DNA of 64,000 nucleotides from VRUE01 sp963705635. GTDB taxonomy: Bacteria; Actinomycetota; Thermoleophilia; Solirubrobacterales; 70-9. The DNA is taken from the NCBI GenBank assembly GCA_963705635.1, contig CAVPKH010000003.1, forward strand, positions 186,001-250,000, written 5' to 3'. Under the pieces are notes generated by a model. That model was not told where the DNA came from. It did not search any database and saw nothing but the letters and a program-made list of their open reading frames with translations. Position numbers and translations under genes: made by a program. Of the stretch, positions 41,004 through 50,925 are shown piece after piece; the first letter of the stretch is position 1; each line of letters starts with the position of its first letter.

Positions 41004-41668
41004 CCGAAGGCCCGGCGCACGCGGGAGAAGATCCCGCCGTCGTCCTGCTGGGAGCGCAGGTTGCGAGGCTCCAGCGTCGCCTCGAGCTTCTCGGCCAGCT
41101 CGCGCTGCTCCGCGGAGAGGTCGGTGGGGACGATCGTGTGGACGACGATGCGCAGGTCACCCGGCGGGCCGCCGCCCGAGCCCGGCAGCCCGTGGCCGCG
41201 CAGGGCGAACTGGGTGCCGTGCTGGATGCCGGGGGGCAGCTCGATCTCGCGCTCGCCCTCATGGCTGGGGATCTTGACGCTGGCGCCGAGCATGGCCTGG
41301 ATCGAGGAGATCTCGACCGCGTGCATCAGGTCCTGGCCGCGCATCGGGCCGCGCCGCACCTCGAAGCCAAAGGCGCCACCGAAGACCGCCTGGAAGATGT
41401 CCTCCACGGAGGCGAAGCCGGCGCCACCGGGCGGGCCGCCGCCAGCGCGCAGGCCATCGTGGCCAAAACGGTCGTAGGCCTGGCGCTGCTCAGGGTCGGA
41501 GAGCACCTCGTAGGCCTCCGCCGCCGCCTTGAACTTCTCCTCGGCCTCGGGGTCGTGAGCGTTGACGTCGGGGTGAAGCTCGCGGGCGAGGCCGCGAAAG
41601 GCCCGCTTCACCTCCGTCCCGGAGGCGTCGCGCTCGACGCCGAGGACCTCGTAATAGTCGCGTGGCAT
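41000..41668 (-). CDS. dnaJ: DnaJ-type chaperone without zinc-finger domain
   Basis: A 222-residue J-domain protein. The J domain (DYYEVLGVERDASGTEVKRAFR in two parts, with HPD in ARELHPDVN) and a Gly/Phe linker (GGGPPGGAGFASVEDIFQAVF) are present. The four CxxCxGxG zinc repeats of DnaJ are absent: the chain passes from GQDLMHAVEISSIQAMLGA straight to IELPPGIQHGTQFALRGHGLPG. Length is about 150 short of standard DnaJ. It would stimulate a DnaK partner. It lies directly after hrcA and overlaps prmA by 4 bases. Confidence 0.88.
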   Translation of the reverse strand: MPRDYYEVLGVERDASGTEVKRAFRGLARELHPDVNAHDPEAEEKFKAAAEAYEVLSDPEQRQAYDRFGHDGLRAGGGPPGGAGFASVEDIFQAVFGGAFGFEVRRGPMRGQDLMHAVEISSIQAMLGASVKIPSHEGEREIELPPGIQHGTQFALRGHGLPGSGGGPPGDLRIVVHTIVPTDLSAEQRELAEKLEATLEPRNLRSQQDDGGIFSRVRRAFG

Positions 41669-41682
41669 CAGCAGCTATCTCA

Positions 41683-42708
41683 TCAGCCGTCGTAGACCGT
41701 CTCGCAGTAACGAGACAACTCGCGGGCGGCGCCGCGCACCGAGGCGATCGCGGTGGCGTAGTCCATCCGCAGCGGGCCGACCACGCCGACGGCACCGAGG
41801 TTGCGGTGGGCGAGGCCGTAGTTGGCGCCGACGACGCTGACCGAGCGCAGCTCCGGCTGCGGGTTCTCGCCGCCGATCCAGAGGAAGACAGAGCGCTGGT
41901 CGAGGGCCGATCGCAGCATGCCCAAGAGGCTGGCGCGCTCCTCCAGCGCGATCATCAACCTGTCCGCGCTGGGCAGGTCCGAGACGTGCGCTTCGGAGAG
42001 CAGCCGCGAGGCGCCGTCCATGTAGAGGGTGTCGGCCGATTCTCCCGGGCGCTCGAGCTCGGTGAAGGCGGCGCCCAGGCGGGCGACGAACTCGGCCTCG
42101 CGCGGCCCCAGCTCCGGGTCCGCGAGCCGGCTGGCGATCATCCGGGCGCCGACGCCCATGCCGGCGAGCGACTCGTTCAGGTAGCTCGACGACCACTCGA
42201 CCAGGCCGGGGTCAACCGGGTTGGGGAAATCGAAGACCCGCTTCGCCACGGCCCCGTTCGAGGCGATGGCGACCACCATCACCCGGCTCGGCTGCAGGCT
42301 CAGCACCTCGACCCGGTGGATCGTCGCCGCAACGGTCTCCGGCGGCGCCGTGACCAGCGCCATCAGATCGGTGATCTGCGCCAGCGCCGTCGTCGTCTCC
42401 CGCATCGCCGCATCGATCTCCCGCCGCAAGCCCAGCTCCACCCCGGCCTCGATCGGGGGCGAGCCCGTCGCCAGCAGCGAGTCGACGTGACGGCGGTAGC
42501 CCGCCTCGGTCGGCATCCTCCCCGCCGACGTGTGCGGATGGGTCAGGTAGCCAGCGGCCTCCAGCGCCGCCAGCTCGGCCCGGACCGTGGAGGCCCCCCA
42601 CTCGACCTCGGCCCGCTCGGCGATCTCCTTTGAGGGCACCGGCCGTCCCGACGCAAGATACGCGTCAACAACAAGCTTGAGAATGAGCTCCTGCCGAGTC
42701 GAAAGCAT
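41683..42708 (-). CDS. hrcA: Heat-inducible transcription repressor HrcA
   Basis: HrcA (341 residues) represses heat-shock genes by binding CIRCE. The N-terminal winged helix is MLSTRQELILKLVVDAYLAS, with STVRAELAALEAAGYLTHPH and TSAGRMPTEAGYRRHVDSL. The C-terminal GAF-like dimer domain ends with NYGLAHRNLGAVGVVGPLRMDY. ATG 42708 matches the usual start. An in-frame TTG at 42756 inside class A palindrome copy 4, preceded by GGGAG, would add 16 residues. No CIRCE repeat is visible just upstream. Confidence 0.94.
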   Translation of the reverse strand: MLSTRQELILKLVVDAYLASGRPVPSKEIAERAEVEWGASTVRAELAALEAAGYLTHPHTSAGRMPTEAGYRRHVDSLLATGSPPIEAGVELGLRREIDAAMRETTTALAQITDLMALVTAPPETVAATIHRVEVLSLQPSRVMVVAIASNGAVAKRVFDFPNPVDPGLVEWSSSYLNESLAGMGVGARMIASRLADPELGPREAEFVARLGAAFTELERPGESADTLYMDGASRLLSEAHVSDLPSADRLMIALEERASLLGMLRSALDQRSVFLWIGGENPQPELRSVSVVGANYGLAHRNLGAVGVVGPLRMDYATAIASVRGAARELSRYCETVYDG

Positions 42709-42724
42709 GCCCTGAAGTCTAGGA

Positions 42725-42800
42725 GGAGCGGCGGGTGGCCCTCCCAAAACACTCAAGAGCGGCTCCCGCCGCTCGTTTTGGGAGGGCCACCCGCCGCTCC
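42725..42800. repeat. Class A palindromic element, copy 4
   Basis: A 76-base inverted repeat with perfect 26-base arms (42725-42750, 42775-42800). Outer arm GGAGCGGCGGGTGGCCCT; inner ends CCCAAAAC/GTTTTGGG. The 24-base loop differs from copy 2 at one base (ACTCAAGAGCGGCTCC then CGCCGCTC). It lies 7 bases after the stop of the upstream MaoC-type gene and 17 before hrcA. Confidence 0.92.
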
Positions 42801-42807
42801 CTTCCCG

Positions 42808-43200
42808 CTACAGCCGAACTTCCGCCTCGGCGTTGCGAATCGTCTCATTCTCACCCTGAGCGGCGACCGTGTCGATCGTCACCGAGTCGCCGTCGACCGA
42901 CTTGACCGTGCCGCTGACGACGATCTCCGTCTCCGGCGCACCCATGCCGCGGAACTGCACCGAGAGCCGCTTCAGCGCCTTCGGATCGCCGCCGGCGACG
43001 TCGGCGGCGGAACGGGCGACGAGGCCCATCATGTAGAGGCCGTGCAGGATCGTGTTCGGCAGCCCGACCATTTTGGCGAACTCGGGATCGATGTGGATCG
43101 GGTTGAAGTCCCCGGAAGCGCCGGCGTAGCGGTGGGGCAGGTACTTGTCCGGTGTGACCTTGAGCTCCGCGATCGCGTCGCCTGGATTCAAGTCCGCCAT
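42808..43200 (-). CDS. MaoC-like (R)-hydroxyacyl dehydratase subunit, HadB-like
   Basis: A 130-residue hotdog-fold protein. The hydratase motif YAGASGDFNPIHIDPEFAKMVG contains the catalytic Asp and His (split at GDFNPIHID), followed by TILHGLYMMGL. It matches the catalytic HadB type of the actinobacterial two-subunit 3-hydroxyacyl dehydratase. It starts one base after the HadA-like stop. The pair probably dehydrates (3R)-hydroxyacyl thioesters in fatty acid synthesis or catabolism. Confidence 0.85.
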   Translation of the reverse strand: MADLNPGDAIAELKVTPDKYLPHRYAGASGDFNPIHIDPEFAKMVGLPNTILHGLYMMGLVARSAADVAGGDPKALKRLSVQFRGMGAPETEIVVSGTVKSVDGDSVTIDTVAAQGENETIRNAEAEVRL

Positions 43201-43201
43201 C

Positions 43202-43642
43202 TCAGACCCCCCTCACGATCAGGGTCCAGGTTCCTCGCGCAACCTGGTCCCCGTTCTGGTTGACCGCATTCGTCTCGAAGACGTAGAAGCCCTTGCCGTC
43301 CTTCTCGGAGATGTCAAGGCACTTGGCCGTGGTCGTGATCTCATCCCCGGAACAGGCGGGCTCATCCCACTCGAACTCTTGGCCGCCATGGACCATCGCC
43401 GCGAAGTTCATCCCCACGTCGGGATCGAACATCGCCGGGCCGACCGCCGGTGAGCTGTAGACGACCGCGAACATCGGCGGCGCGACGACGTCGCGGTAAC
43501 CAGCCGCCTTGGCGGCCTCGCGGTCGAAATAGACCGGGTTGTCGAGCCCGATCACAGTCGCGTACTCGCGAATCTTCTCCTTGCCCACCTCATAAGTCGT
43601 GGCGGGCCATTCCTTGCCTATTGCCTCTGTCTTTATAGCCAT
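43202..43642 (-). CDS. MaoC N-terminal-type dehydratase subunit, HadA-like
   Basis: A 146-residue hotdog-fold protein of the FAS1-type dehydratase group. TYEVGKEKIREYATVIGLDNPVYFD in parts, APPMFAVVYSSPAVG and VHGGQEFEWDEPACSGDEIT (the 'hot-dog' helix and strand) identify it. It lacks the Asp-His hydratase motif, as do HadA and HadC subunits that stabilise HadB. It is directly upstream of the HadB-like gene. ATG 43642. Confidence 0.85.
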   Translation of the reverse strand: MAIKTEAIGKEWPATTYEVGKEKIREYATVIGLDNPVYFDREAAKAAGYRDVVAPPMFAVVYSSPAVGPAMFDPDVGMNFAAMVHGGQEFEWDEPACSGDEITTTAKCLDISEKDGKGFYVFETNAVNQNGDQVARGTWTLIVRGV

Positions 43643-43703
43643 ATGGTCGCGGCAGTCTAATGACGCTCACCGGGACTGGTCGCCTGGCCAATCCGAGCTT
43701 TGA

Positions 43704-43814
43704 GAGGGACCGGGCACCCCTGCCGGCGGCTTGTACTTTTTCGGCAATTCCTTGCGGCGCCAGCAACGGGCTCCCCACCGAAAAAGTTGAGCCGGCAGGG
43801 GTGCCCGGTCCCTC
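43704..43814. repeat. Class B palindromic element, copy 2 (after lepA)
   Basis: A 111-base inverted repeat. The 24-base arms (43704-43727, 43791-43814) pair perfectly; the left arm begins GAGGGACCGGGCACCCCTGC. The inner repeat CTTGTACTTTTTCGG (from 43730) and CCGAAAAAGTTGAGC (to 43792) and the middle CCTTGCGGCG and CCAGCA match class B copy 1 after uvrB, while the arms do not. It starts 4 bases after the lepA stop. Confidence 0.88.
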
Positions 43815-43818
43815 CTAA

Positions 43819-45612
<1,794 letters not shown>

Positions 45613-45665
45613 GTGCGGGGTCGGAGTATGGCCGACTGACGGGGGTGGTCGGTCGCGGGTCCTGT

Positions 45666-45785
45666 CATCGGGGTGGGGTGCTCCCCTCGCCCTGCGCGCT
45701 GTTCCGGGCGAAGGGGCAAAGCGCCCGCAGGCTTAGGCCTCGCCCTCCACAGCCTCCGGGCAGCGGGGCCCACCCCACCCCGATG
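45666..45785. repeat. Long inverted repeat between lepA and the glycosyltransferase-like gene (class F)
   Basis: Fifteen-base perfect arms CATCGGGGTGGGGTG (45666-45680) and CACCCCACCCCGATG (45771-45785), extended inward by CTCCCC against GGGGCC with two mismatches. The 90-base interior is GC-rich with no coding sign. It lies 53 bases upstream of the lepA ATG and 81 bases after the stop of the downstream-strand neighbour. The rest of the 254-base gap shows nothing recognisable. Confidence 0.75.
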
Positions 45786-45866
45786 CCACCCGCGAAGGAA
45801 GGCATGGTCAGACACCACCCCAGCCCCGAATGCAGCGGGACCACAAAAGCGGGGTTCCTTTGCTTG

Positions 45867-47917
45867 TCAGGGACAGGCCGCCGGGTTGAGGCGGCGGCCG
45901 GTCAGGTGGAAGATGGTCGTGGGGGACTTGCGCAGGACGATCTTGGCGCCGGGGGCTTCGGTCCAGCGGGCCGTCGGTGGGTATTTGGGCTTGTGGGGTT
46001 CGATGCGGTCGCGGCTGGCCACCACGTAGTCGTAGTTGCCGGCGTTGATCAGGCGGCGCCAGGCGGGACAGGTCGTCGGGGCGGTGAAGCCGCCGTGGGG
46101 TTGCTCTTCGCCCACGTAGTCGACGCGGTTGCTCAGGTCGCGGCCGTAGAGCGGGTATTGGCGGGTGCTGGTGGTGGCTACGCGGGCGCCGGTGATTCCC
46201 TGGGCCCAGGCGAAGGCGGCATTGAGGCCGGGGGTAGTGAAGGACGGGTCGGCGTAGCGCTGCTGAAGGTAGTGGCGCTGGAGCGGATATCCGACGGCCA
46301 CGACGAGCAGGACCAGCGCAACCCCGGCCCCGATCACGGTGCGCCGGCCCGCCGAGACCTTGAGCTCGCCCTTTTCCTGACCTGGTCCGACAGAAGGCGA
46401 GCTCATCGAGAGGCCGGCGAGGCGCCGGCGCAGTGCCGGGGTGACGGGCAGCAGCGCCAGGCCCATGACCAGAGCCGGGGCCAGGTAACGGAGGCCGGAC
46501 TCGAAGCCGTGCGGCGAGCCAGTTGGACCGGAGGCTGAGGTTGGGGCGATGAGCCAGGCAAGGGCCGCTGCCAGGCCGACGGCCCCCGCCACTCGCAGGA
46601 TCGGATCCGAGCGGCGACCCAGGCTGAGGACCAGACCGCCCAGCGCGAGCGCCCCGAGCAGGGGCCAGAAGATCGTCAGCCCGTGGTGAAGGCCCGGCAG
46701 GAGCCAATCGGACCACACCGAGCCGTCGGTGAGGTAGCCGAGCACGCTGTGGTCTTCACGACCGCCGAGAGCTTGCGCCGGGGCAGGCAGGGTGATCGGC
46801 CCGAGGTGCTTGACCCAGGGCAGGGGATTGCCGCTGTGCGCCAAGTTGCGCAGGTACCAGTAGCCGCCGCCGGCCACGGCCGCCAACCCCGCCACGGCCA
46901 AGGCCCGCCAGCGCTCGCCCTTCGGCGCCACCAGGGCGAGACCACCGACCAGGACCGCGGCCGGCAGGAGGAAGTTCAGCTTCGTCCCGGCGGCCAGCCC
47001 GGCGGCCAGGCCGACGATCACGAGGCCGCCAAGGCCCGGTCCCCGCCGCTCACCTTCAGACGCGCTCCAGGCATTGACCGCAATCGCAACGGCGGCGAGC
47101 AGGAAGAAGGTTCCAACGATGTCGTTGCGCGCCTCCCCTGCCTGGTCTGAGAGGACCGGCAAGCTCAGTGCAACCGCGCCAAGCGCCAGCGCCCAGGGAG
47201 CGACCCGGTACGGGCGACCGATGCACCACGTGGCAACCAAGCAGCCAACGAACCAGCCGAGGTTCAGCAACGGTGACAGCAGGTCCCGGTGGAACGCGGT
47301 CATTCCGACCGCGTGGAGCACTTCCGAGTTCGCCGGGTAGAACCAGGCCAGGAACTGCGGCGCGATGAAGTGCAGGCTCCAGGTGTCCCCGCCCTGGAAG
47401 AACCCTGCCGCAAAGGGGCCGTGGTACCAGGTCGAATCGAACCCGGTCATTCCCGTCGAAAGTCGGAGCTTCACCCCCGCGGCGAAATGCACAGTTGCTG
47501 CCGCGGCAATCACCAGGGCAACCAGCGCCGCCGGTGAAGGACGGCGGGGGGTCCCTCCGACGCGGCGGCGTCCTCTTTTTCGCCCAGACCAGTCGGCGAG
47601 AGCCGCCCGCTCAGAGGCGAAAAACCCAGCAAGGCGGAGGGACCCCCCCGCCGTCCTCCCACCAGCAACCAGAGCCCCGCCCCAACAACGATCACGGAGG
47701 CCAAATACGCCCCAGCCTTGAACCACCCCACCGTCCCAAGCACCTCGGCGATCCACAGCAACCCAGCGATCACGAGCACCGCGGTTGCCAGCTGGCCCGG
47801 CACGCCACCTAGTTCCGACACCAGCCTCCGTCGAACACTCGCCGCCCCGAGCCAGGCAAACCCAACGATCAGCCCCAGCTCAACGACCCCGAGTAGATAC
47901 CGCCCCAGCCCAAGCAT
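45867..47917 (-). CDS. Polytopic membrane glycosyltransferase-like protein (GT39/PMT type), frame break at palindrome
   Basis: Two ORFs in different frames make one protein of about 683 residues if one base is added near 47546. The first 120 residues (47917 to about 47546) have three to four membrane helices. The rest (to 45867) starts AALVALVIAAAATVHFAAG, has FDSTWYHGPFAAGFFQGGD, typical of a GT39-like external Asp/His loop, about nine more helices and a soluble C-terminal domain (YDYVVASRDRIEPH). The break lies in the left arm of the palindrome at 47539-47656. Restoring arm symmetry (7 G instead of 6) restores the frame. Probable role: transfer of a lipid-linked sugar at the cell surface. 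ATG 47917 follows the murJ stop directly. Confidence 0.65.
47539..47656. repeat. Palindromic element inside the glycosyltransferase-like gene
   Basis: Arms GGACGGCGGGGGGTCCCTCC plus G (47539-47559) and the complement at 47635-47656 pair along their whole length except that one has 6 G and the other 7 C. An inner repeat CTTTTTCGCC / GGCGAAAAAC resembles the inner repeat of class B, but the middle is different. The element is translated, adding about 35 residues between two membrane helices. Confidence 0.8.
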
Positions 47918-49594
47918 CTAGCGCCGCCGCAGCAGGCGGGTGATCTGCTCCAGCTCGGCGATGCGGAGCAGCTTCGCCATCGCCAGATAGGCGAGTCCGC
48001 CGAGCCCGAGCGCCACGCCCAGCGAGATGATCTGCCCGGCGAGCCCACGGCCAAGCTCGCTGTCGAGCACGTCCCAGACGCCGAAGGTGACCGCGGCCAG
48101 GGCGGCGGAGGCGACGGTGATCCGGATCGCGGTGCTCGAGCAAGCGGCCGAACTCCAACCCGTTGAGCTCGCGGCGCAGGATCAGCGCCTGGGCGACGAC
48201 CGCGGCCGTCGTGCCGATGCCGGTCGCGGCGACGATCCCGCCGGCCCCGAAGGGCTTGTAGAGAACCAGCGCCGCGAGCGCCGAGACGACGAGGTCGATT
48301 CCGGCGGCAGTCCGGTCGCCATCCAGGGCCGCTGGAGGCTGAAGAAGGTCCGGGTTTGAAGCAGGTAGAGGCCGTTGGTGGGCAGCGAGAAGGCAAACCA
48401 GAAGAGCGCCGTGGCGACGAGCGCCGTCTGCTCGGGGGTGAACTCGCCGCGCTGGTAGACGAGGCGGATCATCGGCTCGGAGAGGACGAGGACGGCGGCG
48501 GCGGCGGGAACGAGGACGAAGAGGATCTGGCGCATCCCGTTGGCCATCGTCGCCCGCAGGTTCTCCATCTCGCCACGGGAGGCGAAGCGGGCGAGGGTCG
48601 GGAAGAGCACCGTCGCGATCGCCACCGAGAAGATCCCCTGCGGCAGCTGGTAGATGCGGAAGGCCTTGTCGATCGCCGCCGGCGCCTGGTCGCTGACGAG
48701 GCTGCCGAAGAGGCTGTTGATCAGCATGTTGAAGTTGATCAGGCCGAGGCTGATCGTCACCGGCAGCATCAGCAGCAGGACCCGGCGCACGTCGCGGTTG
48801 CGCCACTCGAAGCTCCAGGCGAACTTGAACGGGCGTGTTGCGCAGGTCGAAGGCCGGGATCAGCAGCTGGACCAGGGTGCCGGCGAGGATGCCGATCGCG
48901 TAGGCGTAGATGCGGTTCTGGCCGTGGAAGTGGGGCGTCGACGAGGACGGTGACAGGCGATGATCGTCAGGTTCCAGAACAGCGGCGAGATCGCGAAGGC
49001 GCCGAAGCGGTCGTAGCTGTTGAGGATGCCGACGACGACGCCGCTCATCCCGAGCAGGATCAGGATCGGGAAGAGGACTTGGGAGAGGGTGACGGTGAGG
49101 TCGAGGATCGCGCCCTCGAAGCCAGGGGCGAAGAGCGGCATGACCACCGGGGCGAGGAGGACGAAGAGCGCCGTGATCGCGCCGAGGACGAGGGTGACCA
49201 GCAGCAGCAGGGTCGAGGCGAGCCGGAACGCCTCGCGGTAGTTCTTCTTCTCCAGCTGCTCGGTGAAGATCGGCACGAAGGCGGGCTGCAGCGCCGCGTC
49301 GGCGAAGAGGGCGCGGACCAGGTTGGGGACCTGGAAGGCGATCGTGAAGGCCGACATCGGCCCGTAGATGCCGTAGTAGGAGGCGGCGACGATCTCCCGC
49401 ACCAGACCGGCGATCCGCGAGGCGGCGGTGGCGATCGAGAAGAAGGCGGTTGAGCGGGCGATGCGACCCGCCTGCCGACCGGGGGCAGGATCTCCGTTTG
49501 GTTCCTCGCCGGGCTCGAAAGCCTCGGCCGCGCGCACGGCTGCGTCGCTGGCGAGCGCCTCCTCCTCCCGGTCTGGTCTTTCGGGTGTCTCCAA
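47918..49594 (-). pseudogene. murJ: Lipid II flippase MurJ, four frame breaks
   Basis: MurJ/MviN flips lipid II across the membrane. The sequence reads as MurJ throughout (STAFFSIATAASRIAGLVREIVAASYYG in parts, GPMSAFTIAFQVPNLVRALFAD, QLPQGIFSVAIATVLFPTLAR, RPWMATG, YKPFGAGGIVAATGIGTTA, ELEQITRLLRRR) but only across five segments in alternating frames. Breaks are near 48945 (base missing), 48835 (base extra), 48305 (missing) and 48140 (extra). They cancel to a 558-codon gene. The coherent protein in every segment suggests recent or technical errors in an essential gene rather than an old pseudogene. The start is TTG 49594, uncertain. Confidence 0.8.
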
Positions 49595-49662
49595 GCTTGG
49601 TCTCAGTCGCTATAGTCGGCGGCCGCTTGGAGCCGGCTCGAGCCCGCTCAGGCACACGACAC

Positions 49663-49932
49663 ATGGCCAACATAGCCTCACAGAAGAAGCGGATCCTACG
49701 CAGCGAGCGCGAGCGCGCGGAGAACCGCCTGCTCACGAGCACGGTGAAGACCTACTTCCGCCGGCTCGAAAGCGCGGTCGAGGCGGGCGACGCGAGCAAG
49801 GTCGAGGCGGAGCACCGCACCCTCGTCTCCAAGATCGACAAGGCCGTGCAGAAGGGCGCCATGCACAAGAACACGGGCGCCCGCAAGAAGTCCCGGGCCG
49901 CGCGCATCGCCACCGCGGCTGCCTCGAAGTAG
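49663..49932 (+). CDS. rpsT: 30S ribosomal protein S20
   Basis: S20 (89 residues), a primary 16S rRNA-binding protein made of a three-helix bundle. MANIASQKKRILRSERERAEN, KTYFRRLESAVEAGD and GAMHKNTGARKKSRAARI are the conserved blocks. It is divergent from murJ and tail-to-tail with holA (stops adjacent), an order common in bacteria. Confidence 0.96.
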   Translation: MANIASQKKRILRSERERAENRLLTSTVKTYFRRLESAVEAGDASKVEAEHRTLVSKIDKAVQKGAMHKNTGARKKSRAARIATAAASK

Positions 49933-50914
49933 TCAGGCCGGCGCACCCGCCGCCCGCCTGAGGGCCAGGGTGAGCGCCATCTCGTCGCCGTAGTCAGCTC
50001 CCCCGCGGCACCAGACCTCCAGGTCGGCGAGGGCGATCGGTCGCCTCCTGCAGATCCTCGACGCTCGTCCGGCCGAGGCGGGCAACCAGCTGGCGCGCGG
50101 CGTACGGATGCATGCCGAGGCTGGACTCGATCTGCTTCGGCGGCACCCCCTGCTCAATCTGTGAGGCAGCGGCGCAAGCCTTGCGCAGGCGCGAAGCCAG
50201 CCCGTAGATCAGGCCGGTCACGTTCTCGCCCTGGGAGACGAGGCGCTCGGCGATCGACGCCGCCTTCGCCGGATCGCGCTCGAGCAGAGCGTCGGAGAGG
50301 GCCCAAACCGCGGCCTCGGAGGTATCGGAGACCATCGCATCGAGGTCGGCGGCGGTCACCTGCCCGCCCTCCCCAGCCCAAAGAGCCAGGCGCTCGAGCT
50401 CGTTGCGGAGGCGCACCGAGTTGGCGCCCATGCGATCGACGAGGGTGCGAGCGGCCGCCGGCTCGAGGGCGAAGCCGAGTCGCTTCGCGTCCTCGACGAG
50501 CAGGCGCGGCATGTCCCGCGCCTTTGGCGCCTCGAACTCGTGGATCTCCCCCTTTGCCGCCTTGACCGCTTTCGCCAGCTTCGCCGGCGCCTTGGCGCGG
50601 GCGATCAGGACCACGGTCAGATCGGGCGGCAGCGCGCCGATCGCCGCGACCACCGCTTCGAGCTGCTTGTCGCGCCAGCGCTCCACCCCGTCGGCCAGCA
50701 GATAGCGCCGGGTCTCGGTCAGCGACATCGCCGGGATCGCCATCAGCAGCGCCTCGTGGTCGGGGCCGCCACGGCCCTCGCTCGGCTCGAAGACCTCGAG
50801 CGCCCCGGCGCCGCCGTCCCCTTCAGCGCGAGCGCGCAGTCGGGCTCGGGTTGCGTCGATCTTGGCCTGGTCGGTGCCGGCGATCAGGTAGAGCGATGCC
50901 AAGCCCTCGGCCAT
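49933..50914 (-). CDS. holA: DNA polymerase III subunit delta, frame break near 3' end
   Basis: HolA is the clamp-loader delta subunit that opens the beta clamp. The N-terminal domain (SLYLIAGTDQAKIDATRARL, ALLMAIPAMSLTETRRYLLADG in parts), the middle domain (LRNELERLALWAG) and the C-terminal helical domain (ALSDALLERDPAKAASIAERL, IYGLASRLRKACAAAS, HPYAARQLVARL) fit well. After DLQEAT the frame ends at 49994. In the other frame IALADLEVWCRGGADYGDEM continues to 49933, the usual HolA ending, so one extra base near 50038 is inferred. Corrected length 326 residues, typical. Confidence 0.88.
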
Positions 50915-50925
50915 TGCGGCCGAGT

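Noticed and set aside
42708..42756. TTG 42756 as the true hrcA start
   Set aside because: HrcA proteins begin at MLSTRQ-like sequence, which is ATG 42708. The extra 16 residues come from palindrome DNA. Kept only as a possibility in the findings.
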